Assembly (NCBI RefSeq): GCF_002812705.1
Contig: NZ_CP025030.1
Span: 5,208,001 to 5,272,000 of the forward strand
Origin: Achromobacter spanius
GTDB lineage: Bacteria; Pseudomonadota; Gammaproteobacteria; Burkholderiales; Burkholderiaceae_B
Length of the DNA stretch: 64,000 nucleotides
Reading direction: 5' to 3'
This document shows, piece by piece, positions 1 through 10,440 of this stretch (its first letter is position 1; each line of letters opens with the position of its first letter). The notes beneath the pieces were generated by a model, which saw only the letters and a program-made list of their open reading frames with translations, did not search any database and had not been told where the DNA came from. Position numbers and translations under genes: made by a program.

Positions 1-607
1 CGGACTCCACCGCCGCCAGATGTTCGGCCAGGCGGTCTACCGGGAACGGCTGGCGCACCACGCCCTTGGGCCGGCCGGTCGTGCCCGAGGTGTACGCCAT
101 GTGGCCGCGCGGGGCGACCACGGGGCCGTCGTAGCGGGGCTGTGCGTTGCGCCAGGCGTTGTAGTCGGCGCTATCGCCACTACCGTTGCCACCGTTGCTA
201 TTGCCGTTGCCACTGCCACCATCGCCGCATCCACCGTCTTCGCTGCGCGCGGCGGCCACCGCATCGCCATTTCCCGCGACCCGCAGCGCGGGCAGGCCGG
301 TAGGCAAGGCGGCGTGCACCTGACGCCACAGATCGTCCTCGGCGATCAACACCTTGGCGCCGCTGTCGGCTACCAGGAACGCCACCTCGTCAGCCGTGTA
401 ATGCCAGTTGATGGGGCAGTAATAACAACCCAGCCGTTTGCAGGCCTGGATGATTTCCAGGTACGGCATGCCGTTGCGCAGCAGCACGGCGATGACGTCG
501 CCTTCGCGCACGCCCATCGCCGCCAGGCCCGCCGCAACCTGCTCGCCCCGGGCCACCAGCGCATCGCGCGTCAGGCTCACGTCCCCGGCAATGATGCGTG
601 CCGTCAT
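1..607 (-). CDS. AMP-forming acyl-CoA synthetase, N-terminal part (runs off window)
   Basis: Reading leftward from the ATG at 607, the frame stays open to base 1 (202 residues seen). The family adenylates a carboxylic acid with ATP and forms the acyl-CoA thioester. The phosphate-binding loop YTSGTTGRPKG lies at about residues 172-182, and the segment before it fits the N-terminal domain of the ANL superfamily. The start overlaps the stop of the upstream SDR gene as ATGA, so the two are probably translationally coupled and cotranscribed. Residues about 123-146 are a Gly/Asn/Ser-rich low-complexity insertion, unusual between the core and the P-loop. The C-terminal domain is outside the window, so acyl-chain specificity cannot be inferred. 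Confidence 0.85.
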   Translation of the reverse strand, partial: MTARIIAGDVSLTRDALVARGEQVAAGLAAMGVREGDVIAVLLRNGMPYLEIIQACKRLGCYYCPINWHYTADEVAFLVADSGAKVLIAEDDLWRQVHAALPTGLPALRVAGNGDAVAAARSEDGGCGDGGSGNGNSNGGNGSGDSADYNAWRNAQPRYDGPVVAPRGHMAYTSGTTGRPKGVVRQPFPVDRLAEHLAAVES

Positions 608-1503
608 GCCGGCTTCCCCGCGCGTTGCGCCTTGTCTTGCGCGGTGCGCGCTTCGATGGCGGCGCGGGCGGCCGCCCAGTCGTCGTCTGACCAGTCGAAG
701 TACTGCTTGAAGTAGGCGCCGTTGGCCAGGTAATCGCCCCCGTCCAGCGCAATTGTCTGGCCGTTGATCCAATCGTTGCCCGGCCCCAGCAGAAAGGCCG
801 CCAGTTCGCCGATGTCATGGCCGGTGCCCAGTCGCCGCATGGGGTTCTGTTGCGTCAGGGCGTCCTGGCCGTCGCCATTGGGGCGCAAGCGCGCCGTCGC
901 GCCTTCGGTGGGAATAACCCCCGGCGCAATGGCGTTCAAGCGGATGCCATGCCTGCCCCACTCCACCGCCAGCGATTTGGTCATGGCGTCGATGCCGGCC
1001 TTGGACATGGCCGAGGGCACCACGAACGGCGACCCGGTCCATACCCAGGTCACCACAATCGACACCACCGCGCCGCGTGTGTCGGACGCAATCCAGCGCT
1101 TGCCCACCGCCTGCGTCATGTAGAAGGTGCCCCGAAACACGGTGTCGGCAATGGCGTTGAAACCGCGCGCCGACAATTTTTCGGTGGGGCTGATGAAGTT
1201 GCCCGCTGCGTTGTTGATCAGGCCATCCAGCCCGCCATGCGTGGTCCAGATGCCTTCAACCATGGCGTCCACCGCGTCGGCGTCGCGGATGTCGACCGCA
1301 TGCGCGTAGGCATGGGTGCCGTACTTGGCGCGTAGCCCGGCAGCGGCTTCTTCCACCACGGCCTGGCGGCGGCCACACAAATGCACGGTGGCGCCCAGCG
1401 AGGCCAATTGTTCGGCCATGGCCAGCCCCAGCCCCGTGCCGCCCCCCGTGACGAGGATGCGCTGGCCGCGGAACAGGTCCGCGCGGAACATGCTTTGCAC
1501 CAT
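604..1503 (-). CDS. SDR family oxidoreductase, 2,4-dienoyl-CoA-reductase-like
   Basis: This is a 299-residue short-chain dehydrogenase. The dinucleotide-binding glycine motif TGGGTGLG is at residues 19-26, NNAAG follows about 70 residues later, and the C-terminal half carries VVPSAMSKAG followed by a MTKSLAVEWGRHG-type helix. That block closely resembles mitochondrial 2,4-dienoyl-CoA reductase as I recall it, so reduction of unsaturated acyl-CoA in fatty acid breakdown is the likely role. The classical YxxxK is SxxxK here. The start is set by AAGGAG seven bases upstream. It lies upstream of and overlaps the acyl-CoA synthetase gene, and is divergent from a LysR regulator that may control it. 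Confidence 0.85.
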   Translation of the reverse strand: MVQSMFRADLFRGQRILVTGGGTGLGLAMAEQLASLGATVHLCGRRQAVVEEAAAGLRAKYGTHAYAHAVDIRDADAVDAMVEGIWTTHGGLDGLINNAAGNFISPTEKLSARGFNAIADTVFRGTFYMTQAVGKRWIASDTRGAVVSIVVTWVWTGSPFVVPSAMSKAGIDAMTKSLAVEWGRHGIRLNAIAPGVIPTEGATARLRPNGDGQDALTQQNPMRRLGTGHDIGELAAFLLGPGNDWINGQTIALDGGDYLANGAYFKQYFDWSDDDWAAARAAIEARTAQDKAQRAGKPA

Positions 1504-1594
1504 GGTTTGTCTCCTTTATCTGATCGCAATGCGGTGTGGGAAGCAGATTATCAACGCGCCAATGGCGCGACAATCCTTCAGCCTGAGTAAACTC

Positions 1595-1613
1595 TGTTTC
1601 CTCAGAGGCAACA
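1595..1613. promoter_or_regulatory. Candidate LysR-type operator in divergent intergenic region
   Basis: TGTTTCCTCAGAGGCAACA is a 19-bp inverted repeat with one mismatched pair, centred on A1604. It has the T-N11-A style symmetry of LysR-family sites. It sits 14 bases before the lysR start and about 90 bases upstream of the divergent SDR gene, as expected for an autoregulated activator site. No binding data are available; the function is inference. Confidence 0.45.
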
Positions 1614-1626
1614 ATCCAAGACAGCC

Positions 1627-2556
1627 ATGTCCGCCTTGCCCGCGCTAGACCTGAACCTGATCCAGCTATTCGTGACCATCGTCGAGGCGGGCACGCTAAG
1701 CGAAGCGGCCATGCGCCAAGGGGTGACGCGGTCGCACGTCAGCCGCAACCTGCAAAAGCTGGAACGCGCGTTCGGCGCGCAGCTGATCCGGCGCACCACG
1801 CGCCGCCTGGAACTGACGCAGCAGGGCACGGTGCTGTACGAACATGGGGCGCGCATGGCGCGCGAGGTGGAATCGGCGCGACATGCCTTGCAGAAGCTGG
1901 GCGCGGAACCCACCGGCCACGTCCGCTTGTCCTTGCCCACCGGCCTGGGCGAACTGGACGCGCTGCGCCCCCTGCTGGTGCGTTTTGCGCTGGAGCATCC
2001 CAGCCTGAGCCTGCGGGTTCTGTTTTCCAACCGCGTCAGCGATCTGATTTCGTCAGAGATCGACGTGGCGTTGCGGGTGATTTCGCAGCCCCCGCAAGAC
2101 TACGTGGCCCGCGAGCTGGGCGACGTGAAATGGCATTTGTGCGCCGCCCCCGATTATTTGCAGCGCGTGGGCATGCCCGCGCACCCGCGCGACCTGAGCC
2201 GGTTCGACTTCCTGTGCCCGCCCGGCCCCAAGCCGCAGACCACGCTGCGTTTGAGCCGCAAGGGGCAAACCTATGAAGCCAAGCTGGCGCCCCGGCTGCA
2301 ATCCGAATATTTCCCTTTTCTGGCCCAGGCCGCGCGCGACGGCGCGGGCATCGCATTACTACCCGCCTACATCGTGCAACCCGACCTGGAATCGCAGCGG
2401 CTGCGTGAAGTGCTGCCGGCCTACCGGGCAGAAGGCCCCGGCGACAAGCTGTTCATCCTGACCTCGCCCACGCCCTATCCGTCGACCGCCCAACGCGCCC
2501 TGGTCGCCTTCCTGAAGCGGGAACTGGAGCCGTTGCTGCGCGGCTACCTGAACTGA
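1627..2556 (+). CDS. LysR family transcriptional regulator
   Basis: This is a 309-residue LysR-type regulator. Residues about 7-65 form the winged helix-turn-helix, with DLNLIQLFVTIVEAGTLSEAA and the RSHVSRNLQKLERAFG recognition helix. The rest is the periplasmic-binding-like effector domain, including a VRLSLPTGLGELDALRPLL segment that matches the domain start. It is transcribed away from the SDR/acyl-CoA synthetase pair, the usual arrangement for a regulator and its target. The inducer is unknown; an acyl-CoA or fatty acid derivative is only a guess from the neighbours. Confidence 0.93.
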   Translation: MSALPALDLNLIQLFVTIVEAGTLSEAAMRQGVTRSHVSRNLQKLERAFGAQLIRRTTRRLELTQQGTVLYEHGARMAREVESARHALQKLGAEPTGHVRLSLPTGLGELDALRPLLVRFALEHPSLSLRVLFSNRVSDLISSEIDVALRVISQPPQDYVARELGDVKWHLCAAPDYLQRVGMPAHPRDLSRFDFLCPPGPKPQTTLRLSRKGQTYEAKLAPRLQSEYFPFLAQAARDGAGIALLPAYIVQPDLESQRLREVLPAYRAEGPGDKLFILTSPTPYPSTAQRALVAFLKRELEPLLRGYLN

Positions 2557-2708
2557 TCCGGACGCCCTCTTCCCGGGCCGCGCCTGCCGCCACGCCGCTG
2601 TAGGACAACCCTGGTAAAACCACGGGGTCTTGCGGGCTTGGTCCTTGTCCGCCAAAGTAGGGGTTTTGCAGTCGCTGAACGGGACCTGACTGGACTTGGG
2701 CTTGAACT

Positions 2709-2745
2709 TTGACGTGCGACCCAAGTCTTATATAAGATATAAGAC
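2709..2745 (+). promoter_or_regulatory. acnA promoter with overlapping 9-bp inverted repeat (operator candidate)
   Basis: TTGACG (2709-2714), a 16-bp spacer and TATAAG (2731-2736) make a good sigma-70 promoter about 110 bases before acnA. The -10 is embedded in a perfect inverted repeat: GTCTTATAT (2725-2733), AAG, ATATAAGAC (2737-2745). A repressor bound there would block RNA polymerase. CTTATATAAG-like sites occur, as I recall, at TCA-cycle genes of betaproteobacteria under GntR-type control; that link is not verified here. Confidence 0.55.
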
Positions 2746-2855
2746 ATACGGCCGCGCGCGGGCTTGTGTCCCCTACAATGACAAACGCGCAAAAACGCCA
2801 GAAAATGCCGCCTGCGCTTGGGCGAACACAGCCGGGCAAAACCACGGAGTCCATC

Positions 2856-5561
<2,706 letters not shown>

Positions 5562-5603
5562 CCCCGCCACCCGCTTGCGCCCCCCTCTCGGCGGCGCAAT
5601 GCG

Positions 5604-5637
5604 AAAGCCCCGAAGCCTTGCGGCCTCGGGGCTTTTT
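5604..5637 (+). terminator. Rho-independent terminator after acnA
   Basis: AAGCCCCGA (5605-5613) pairs with TCGGGGCTT (5626-5634), with a small inner GCC/GGC stem and a run of T. The upstream side is A-rich, so it may also serve the convergent dioxygenase gene. Confidence 0.85.
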
Positions 5638-5658
5638 ACTGTCCATGCACTTAGCGGG

Positions 5659-6435
5659 TCAGTCGTCGAACTGATAGGCGTCCATGGCCAGCGCGCTGTA
5701 CGAGATCTCGTCATTCAAGCGCGTGGCCGACGCACCGCCCGCGCCCAGCGCCACATACAGCGGCATCAGGTGATCGTCATGCGGATGGGCCTGCGCTGCG
5801 CCCGGCGCCCGCGCCTGCCAGTCCAGCAGCGCCGGCACGTTGTGATCGGCCAGATTGCGCGCGTACCAGTCCTGAAACTCGGGCACATAGGGCGCCGCCG
5901 GCGCGTCTTGCGGCATGCGCACATGGCGCAGATTGTGCGTCAACGACCCCGAGCCGATGATCAGGATGCCCTCGTCGCGCAGCGGCGCCAGGGCGCGTCC
6001 CAGCGCCAACTGGCCCGCGGCGTCGCGGCCCATGTCCAGCGACAGTTGCACCACCGGCACGTCGACATCGGGATACAAGTAACGCAACGGCACCCAGGCG
6101 CCATGGTCCAGCGGGCGGCGCGGGTCGCGGTCGGCGGTGATGCCCGATTCAGCCAGCAGCGTTTGCACGCGCGCGGCCAGTTCGGGCGACCCGGGCGCCG
6201 CATATTCCAGCGTATAGAGCTCAGGCGGAAAGCCGCCAAAGTCGTGCCAGGCCACTTGCTGGTCGCGCGTGGATAGCGCCAGGCCTTCGCCCATCCAATG
6301 CGGCGACACCACCAGGATGCCGCGCGGCTTGCGGCCCTGGGCCTGACTCCAGGCCGCCAGCACGGGGCCGGTCAGCCCGGGTTCAACGGCCAGCATGGGC
6401 GAACCGTGGGAAACGAATAACGTGGGCCAACGCAT
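5659..6435 (-). CDS. ygiD: LigB-family extradiol dioxygenase (YgiD-like, 4,5-DOPA dioxygenase)
   Basis: This 258-residue protein belongs to the class III extradiol ring-cleavage dioxygenases (LigB superfamily). Metal-ligand candidates are visible: the first histidine in FVSHGSPM, another in VSPHWMGEG, and one in SGSLTHNLRH. Length matches E. coli YgiD and plant DOPA dioxygenase, which open catechol-type rings such as L-DOPA. The start at 6435 gives the canonical N-terminus MRWPTLFVSHGSP. It converges on acnA and is not in an obvious operon. The natural substrate is unknown. Confidence 0.85.
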   Translation of the reverse strand: MRWPTLFVSHGSPMLAVEPGLTGPVLAAWSQAQGRKPRGILVVSPHWMGEGLALSTRDQQVAWHDFGGFPPELYTLEYAAPGSPELAARVQTLLAESGITADRDPRRPLDHGAWVPLRYLYPDVDVPVVQLSLDMGRDAAGQLALGRALAPLRDEGILIIGSGSLTHNLRHVRMPQDAPAAPYVPEFQDWYARNLADHNVPALLDWQARAPGAAQAHPHDDHLMPLYVALGAGGASATRLNDEISYSALAMDAYQFDD

Positions 6436-6663
6436 GGCGAAGCCTCCAGGAATTAAGTCGATGCCCAGATTTTCGAACGTTTCCGATCAGCAATAAACCC
6501 TTACGGCGGGGATGCTCTGTTGCCAATCCGGCATCAATACAGAACCGCCACGCCGCCGCCAGGCCCAACCGCCCCTGCCCTTGCAAACCCTAGCAGCCAC
6601 GCCGACGCGCGCGGCGGGCGTTAAACTACGTCGTTACACACTTACTGGACGTCCCTCGAAGTT

Positions 6664-7866
6664 ATGGCCCGATCCCGCAGCCAATCCGCTCCCCGCATGA
6701 CCCGCGACGCCACCCGCCTGGTGGCGCTGTCCCAAGCGCTTAACCGTTCGGGCAGCCGCGTTGAAGACGTGTTCTGGGAGAACCAGCTTGGCGAAGCGAT
6801 TCCCAAGCTGCTCAAGGCTGGGCAGGACGCCCCGCTGGAAGCGGCCCTGGACCACCTCGCGCAAAGCGACATAGGCGCCTACGAAGTCTTGATCGAACAG
6901 GCGGAAACGCTGTCCGAGTCGATGAAGATGGAGAAAGACGGCGTCGTGCACGACGTGTTGCTGATCGTCGCGCCAATTGTCGCGTGGACCCGCTACACCA
7001 TCCCCACCGGCCCCGTTTCCGCCAGCGCCCAGCAGGCGCTGCTGGCGCAGTTGCACGGCCATGTGCTGTCCAGCCAGGCGCGCACCGCGTTGATGCCCAT
7101 GCTGGTCAGCGTGGATCAGATGCCGCGCACCTTCGGCGAAACCTGGCAGTGGCTGCAACGCCTGGGCTCGCAAGCCCTGGGCGGCGAAGCCATCAAGCCC
7201 ACGCTGAACACCGAAGTGGAAACGGCCAACATGCTGGCCGACACGCGCTACATCATCGGCGCCGTTGCCGTGCCCGAAAACGCGCCCATCTTCCGCTGGC
7301 AGGAAAGCCTGGGCGAAGCCGACGCCACGCGCGACGCCTGCCAGGAACAATGGGCCGCCCAGGCGCAACCCACCCTGGCCGCGCTGCTGCCCGGCTGCGG
7401 CTTCGAAGCCCTGTTGCCGGACGCCTACTACGTCAGCAACCGCGAAGCCGACCGGCGCGTGCGCCCCCTGTCGCTGCGCGCGGCCGTCAGTTGGCTGGAA
7501 GGCGCGGTCAACCTGGAAGCCTCGCAACTGCGCGCGGTGGTGGCCGGCTGCGGTGAAAACCGCATCGACGAATACCGCGTCAGCTTCACGGCGCGCAACA
7601 GCAATGACGTGTATTACGGCTGCGTATGGCCCTTGTATGGACGCGAGGAAGAAACTCCATCCGACGAAGGCCAACCCGACGTGGTCGATGAAATCGCGGC
7701 CTTGCTGAAGGAATACGGCGTCACCGAAATGCGCCGTATCCCCGGTGTGCTGCCGGCGGAATATTGCGAAGATTGCGGCGCGCCCTACTTCCCGAATCCG
7801 CTGGGCGAATTGGTACACGCCGAATTGCCCGAGGACGCCGAAGCCGCGCCGGCCAAGTTCCACTAA
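6664..7866 (+). CDS. DUF2863 family protein
   Basis: This 400-residue protein looks like the DUF2863 family found in Burkholderiales; its function is unknown. There is no signal peptide or membrane segment. Residues about 1-60 are basic then helical; the middle is Ala/Leu-rich. A C-terminal CEDCGAPYFPNP motif could be a small metal-binding knuckle, but only two cysteines are close together. It ends six bases before earP, so it is probably cotranscribed with the EF-P modification gene; whether that reflects a functional link is unknown. Confidence 0.75.
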   Translation: MARSRSQSAPRMTRDATRLVALSQALNRSGSRVEDVFWENQLGEAIPKLLKAGQDAPLEAALDHLAQSDIGAYEVLIEQAETLSESMKMEKDGVVHDVLLIVAPIVAWTRYTIPTGPVSASAQQALLAQLHGHVLSSQARTALMPMLVSVDQMPRTFGETWQWLQRLGSQALGGEAIKPTLNTEVETANMLADTRYIIGAVAVPENAPIFRWQESLGEADATRDACQEQWAAQAQPTLAALLPGCGFEALLPDAYYVSNREADRRVRPLSLRAAVSWLEGAVNLEASQLRAVVAGCGENRIDEYRVSFTARNSNDVYYGCVWPLYGREEETPSDEGQPDVVDEIAALLKEYGVTEMRRIPGVLPAEYCEDCGAPYFPNPLGELVHAELPEDAEAAPAKFH

Positions 7867-7872
7867 ACGTCC

Positions 7873-8985
7873 ATGCAAGCGGATATTTTCTGCCGGGTCG
7901 TCGATAACTATGGCGACATCGGCGTGTGCTGGCGGCTGGCCCGCCGGCTGTCTCAGGGTTTTGGCTGGGATATCCGCTTGTGGGTGGACGACCTGACCAG
8001 TTTCGCGCGCATCCAACCCGGCATAGCCGACCACGCCGCGCGGCAGCGCTGCGCGGGGGTGGATGTCGTGCACTGGTCCGAGACCTCCGACCCCACCCTG
8101 GGCGCGCGCGATGTCGTCATCGAGGCCTTCGCCTGCGATCCCCCGGACGCCTTCCTGCAAAGCATGCGCCAAGCGCACCCGGCCTGGATCAACCTGGAAT
8201 ATTTAAGCGCCGAAGCCTGGGTGGAAAGCTGCCACGGCCTGCCTTCGCAGCGGCCTGATGGGCTGGTGAAGCACTTTTTCTTTCCCGGATTCACCGCCGC
8301 CACGGGCGGCCTGCTGCGCGAACCGGGCTTGAGCGCGGAACGCGACGCGCTGCAAGCGTCGATCGATCTGCAAAACGATTTTTTGCGCGCGCTGGGCGTG
8401 GACGACGCCGTGCTCTCGCGCCGCCGCGACGGGGCGCGCACGGTCAGCCTGTTCTGCTATCCCACGGCGCCGGTGCAGGCGTTGGTCAGTGCCCTGGCGG
8501 CTGACTCGCGGCCCAGCGTGCTGCTGGCGCCCGTAGGCATCGCGCCGGGCCTGGAAGCCGCCTGCGCGGCGCCCGGCACCCCGTTGCTGGCCCGCCTGCC
8601 CTTTGTGGCCCAGCCGGATTTCGACCGCGTGCTGTGGTTGTCGGACCTGAACTTCGTGCGTGGTGAAGACTCGTTCGTCCGTGCCGCCTGGGCGGCGCGG
8701 CCGCTGGTGTGGCAGATTTACCCGCAAGATCAGAACACGCACCTGGAAAAGCTTGAAGCCTGGCTAGCCCGCTATCCGGCCCCGGAATCCGCGCAGTCGC
8801 TGATCCGCGCCTGGAACGCGCCGCAAGGCGAACAAACCATCGCGGCGGCCGCTGCGGCGCTGGCGCCGGATGCCTGGCACGCCTGGGCCACGGCCGCCCG
8901 CGACTGGGACGCCAAGCAGGCCGCCCTGCCCGACCTGGCTGAAAATCTGGCCAGATTTTGCGCAGACTTGGCCAAGAAACGTTAG
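7873..8985 (+). CDS. earP: EF-P arginine rhamnosyltransferase EarP
   Basis: This 370-residue GT-B fold glycosyltransferase transfers rhamnose from dTDP-L-rhamnose to an arginine of elongation factor P, allowing EF-P to rescue ribosomes stalled at polyproline. Recognisable family features are the N-terminal MQADIFCRVVDNYGDIGVCWRLAR, which includes the conserved DNYGDIGV stretch, and the C-terminal FVRGEDSFVRA nucleotide-sugar region. Its genetic partner efp is the next gene, with Arg at residue 32 as required. Two residual helices end the protein. It lies in a DUF2863-earP-efp run. Confidence 0.95.
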   Translation: MQADIFCRVVDNYGDIGVCWRLARRLSQGFGWDIRLWVDDLTSFARIQPGIADHAARQRCAGVDVVHWSETSDPTLGARDVVIEAFACDPPDAFLQSMRQAHPAWINLEYLSAEAWVESCHGLPSQRPDGLVKHFFFPGFTAATGGLLREPGLSAERDALQASIDLQNDFLRALGVDDAVLSRRRDGARTVSLFCYPTAPVQALVSALAADSRPSVLLAPVGIAPGLEAACAAPGTPLLARLPFVAQPDFDRVLWLSDLNFVRGEDSFVRAAWAARPLVWQIYPQDQNTHLEKLEAWLARYPAPESAQSLIRAWNAPQGEQTIAAAAAALAPDAWHAWATAARDWDAKQAALPDLAENLARFCADLAKKR

Positions 8986-9037
8986 AATAGAGAGTTTTCT
9001 GAGCTGCCCTGAATTTTGTCGGGCCTCAACATGACGC

Positions 9038-9163
9038 CTCCCGGGGTGTGCAAAAAGCCGCAAGTACGCAATGCAAGTACGCAAAGCAAGTACGCAAAGC
9101 AGTACGAAATTAAGCGTACAGCGGCTTTTTGCAAGCACGGCGAGTGCACCCTACCCCCCGGAG
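9038..9163 (+). promoter_or_regulatory. Structured efp leader: long inverted repeat that can cover the ribosome binding site
   Basis: TGCAAAAAGCCGC (9049-9061) is perfectly complementary to GCGGCTTTTTGCA (9121-9133). The stem continues inward as GTACGC (9064-9069) with GCGTAC (9114-9119). Outside it, CTCC (9038-9041) and GGGG (9043-9046) can pair with CCCC (9156-9159) and GGAG (9160-9163); the last is the efp Shine-Dalgarno sequence. The loop holds the tandem repeats described separately. The right arm ends in a T run, so the hairpin could also work as a terminator between earP and efp. Pairing is visible in the sequence; a regulatory role is inference. Confidence 0.5.
9060..9110 (+). repeat. 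13-bp tandem repeat in efp leader
   Basis: There are three units of GCAAGTACGCAA(T/A) at 9060-9072, 9073-9085 and 9086-9098, followed by a degenerate fourth copy starting GCAGTACGAAAT. They fill the loop of the leader hairpin. The copy number could vary by slippage. Confidence 0.9.
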
Positions 9164-9171
9164 TTTTATCG

Positions 9172-9729
9172 ATGAAAACCGCTCAGGAATTGCGAGTCGG
9201 CAACGTGGTCATGGTCGGCAAGGATCCCCTCGTGGTCCAGAAAGCCGAATACAACAAGTCTGGCCGTAACGCTGCTGTTGTGAAGCTGAAGTTCAAGAAC
9301 CTGCTGACCGCCTCGGCCAGCGAATCGGTCTACAAGGCCGACGAAAAGTTCGAAGTCGTTCAACTGGATCGCAAGGAGTGCACCTACTCCTACTTCGGCG
9401 ACCCGATGTACGTCTTCATGGACGAAGAGTACAACCAGTACGAAATCGAAGCGGAAAGCATGGGCGACGCCCTGAACTACCTGGAAGAAGCGATGCCCGT
9501 GGAAGTGGTCTTCTACGACGGCCGCGCCATTTCGGTGGAACTGCCCACGACGATCGTTCGCGAAATCACCTACACCGAACCCGCCGTGCGTGGCGATACG
9601 TCGGGCAAGGTCACCAAGCCCGCCAAGATCAACACCGGCTACGAACTGAACGTGCCGCTGTTCTGCGCCATTGGCGACAAGATCGAAATCGACACCCGCA
9701 CGAACGAATACCGCAGCCGCGTTCAATAA
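9172..9729 (+). CDS. efp: Elongation factor P
   Basis: EF-P is a 185-residue, three-domain factor that binds between ribosomal P and E sites and promotes peptide bonds at consecutive prolines. The loop that carries the modification reads NKSGRNAAV with Arg32 at the tip, which is the rhamnosylated residue in EarP-type organisms and agrees with earP upstream. The frame is open to 9016, but the ATG at 9172 with GGAG upstream gives the canonical [12 protein letters not shown] start. The gene is preceded by a structured leader and followed by a strong terminator. Confidence 0.97.
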   Translation: MKTAQELRVGNVVMVGKDPLVVQKAEYNKSGRNAAVVKLKFKNLLTASASESVYKADEKFEVVQLDRKECTYSYFGDPMYVFMDEEYNQYEIEAESMGDALNYLEEAMPVEVVFYDGRAISVELPTTIVREITYTEPAVRGDTSGKVTKPAKINTGYELNVPLFCAIGDKIEIDTRTNEYRSRVQ

Positions 9730-9747
9730 GATCCGGCAGCAGGTACG

Positions 9748-9785
9748 AAAAAGCCAGGCCCCTGACAACAGGGCCTGGCTTTTTT
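9748..9785 (+). terminator. Rho-independent terminator after efp
   Basis: AAAAAGCCAGGCCC pairs perfectly with GGGCCTGGCTTTTT around a 9-base loop (9762-9770), ending in a T run. The A-rich left side would let it act in both directions, serving the convergent DUF1178 gene too. Confidence 0.93.
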
Positions 9786-9837
9786 CATGGGCGCGCTATC
9801 CGGGAATGGCAGCGCGCGCCAATTGCGTATTAGGTAC

Positions 9838-10296
9838 CTACTGCAAGCGTTCGTCGTCCAGGAAGTCTGGCACGGCCATGACTTCGATGCCGTCCTCGGC
9901 CAGGGCCTCGCGTTCTTCGGGCGTTGCGGTGCCACGGATGGGGCGTTCATCGGCGTCGCCGTCGTGGATACGGCGGGCTTCTTCCGCAAAGCGCGGGCCA
10001 ACGTTTTCGGTGTTGCGCAACAGCGCCCGCACCTGCTTCATGACCACAGCCTGCACGGCCGCCATCTTCTCAGCGTCGGACGCGCCGGCCGGCACGGCGG
10101 GCGGCTGGGCCGGCGCATGCAGGTGCGACACGTTCAAGCGCGGCGCCGACAGCCGCTTGGTGATGCTGGCCGAGCCACAAACGGGGCACGTGACCAAACC
10201 ACGCGCCTGTTGCGCGTCATAGTCGTCGTGCGAACCGAACCAGCCTTCAAAAATGTGGCTGTGCTCGCACTGAAGGTCGAAAACTTTAAGAGCCAT
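9838..10296 (-). CDS. DUF1178 family protein
   Basis: This small protein of 152 residues matches the DUF1178 family, whose function is unknown. The N-terminal 45 residues carry FDLQCEHSHIFEGWF, then TCPVCGS about 25 residues on, a zinc-ribbon-like pair of cysteine motifs. A Pro/Ala-rich linker follows, and the C-terminal helix ends in acidic residues. There is no signal peptide. It is convergent with efp and transcribed alone from the DUF2968 side. Confidence 0.85.
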   Translation of the reverse strand: MALKVFDLQCEHSHIFEGWFGSHDDYDAQQARGLVTCPVCGSASITKRLSAPRLNVSHLHAPAQPPAVPAGASDAEKMAAVQAVVMKQVRALLRNTENVGPRFAEEARRIHDGDADERPIRGTATPEEREALAEDGIEVMAVPDFLDDERLQ

Positions 10297-10391
10297 GGTC
10301 GATATATGGGGGCCAGCGGTCAGAATACAAGAATCCGCCCGCCGCGCGTGCTATCCCCTTGAAAGCGCAGGGACAAGGCGCCGCGCCCCAA

Positions 10392-10416
10392 GAAAAAACG
10401 GGCCCGCAGGCCCGTC
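10392..10416 (-). terminator. Rho-independent terminator after the DUF2968 gene
   Basis: Read on the minus strand, ACGGGCC-TGC-GGCCCGT is followed by six T. It lies 24 bases after the stop codon at 10441. Confidence 0.85.
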
Positions 10417-10440
10417 TTGGCACGGCGTAATGAACAACAC

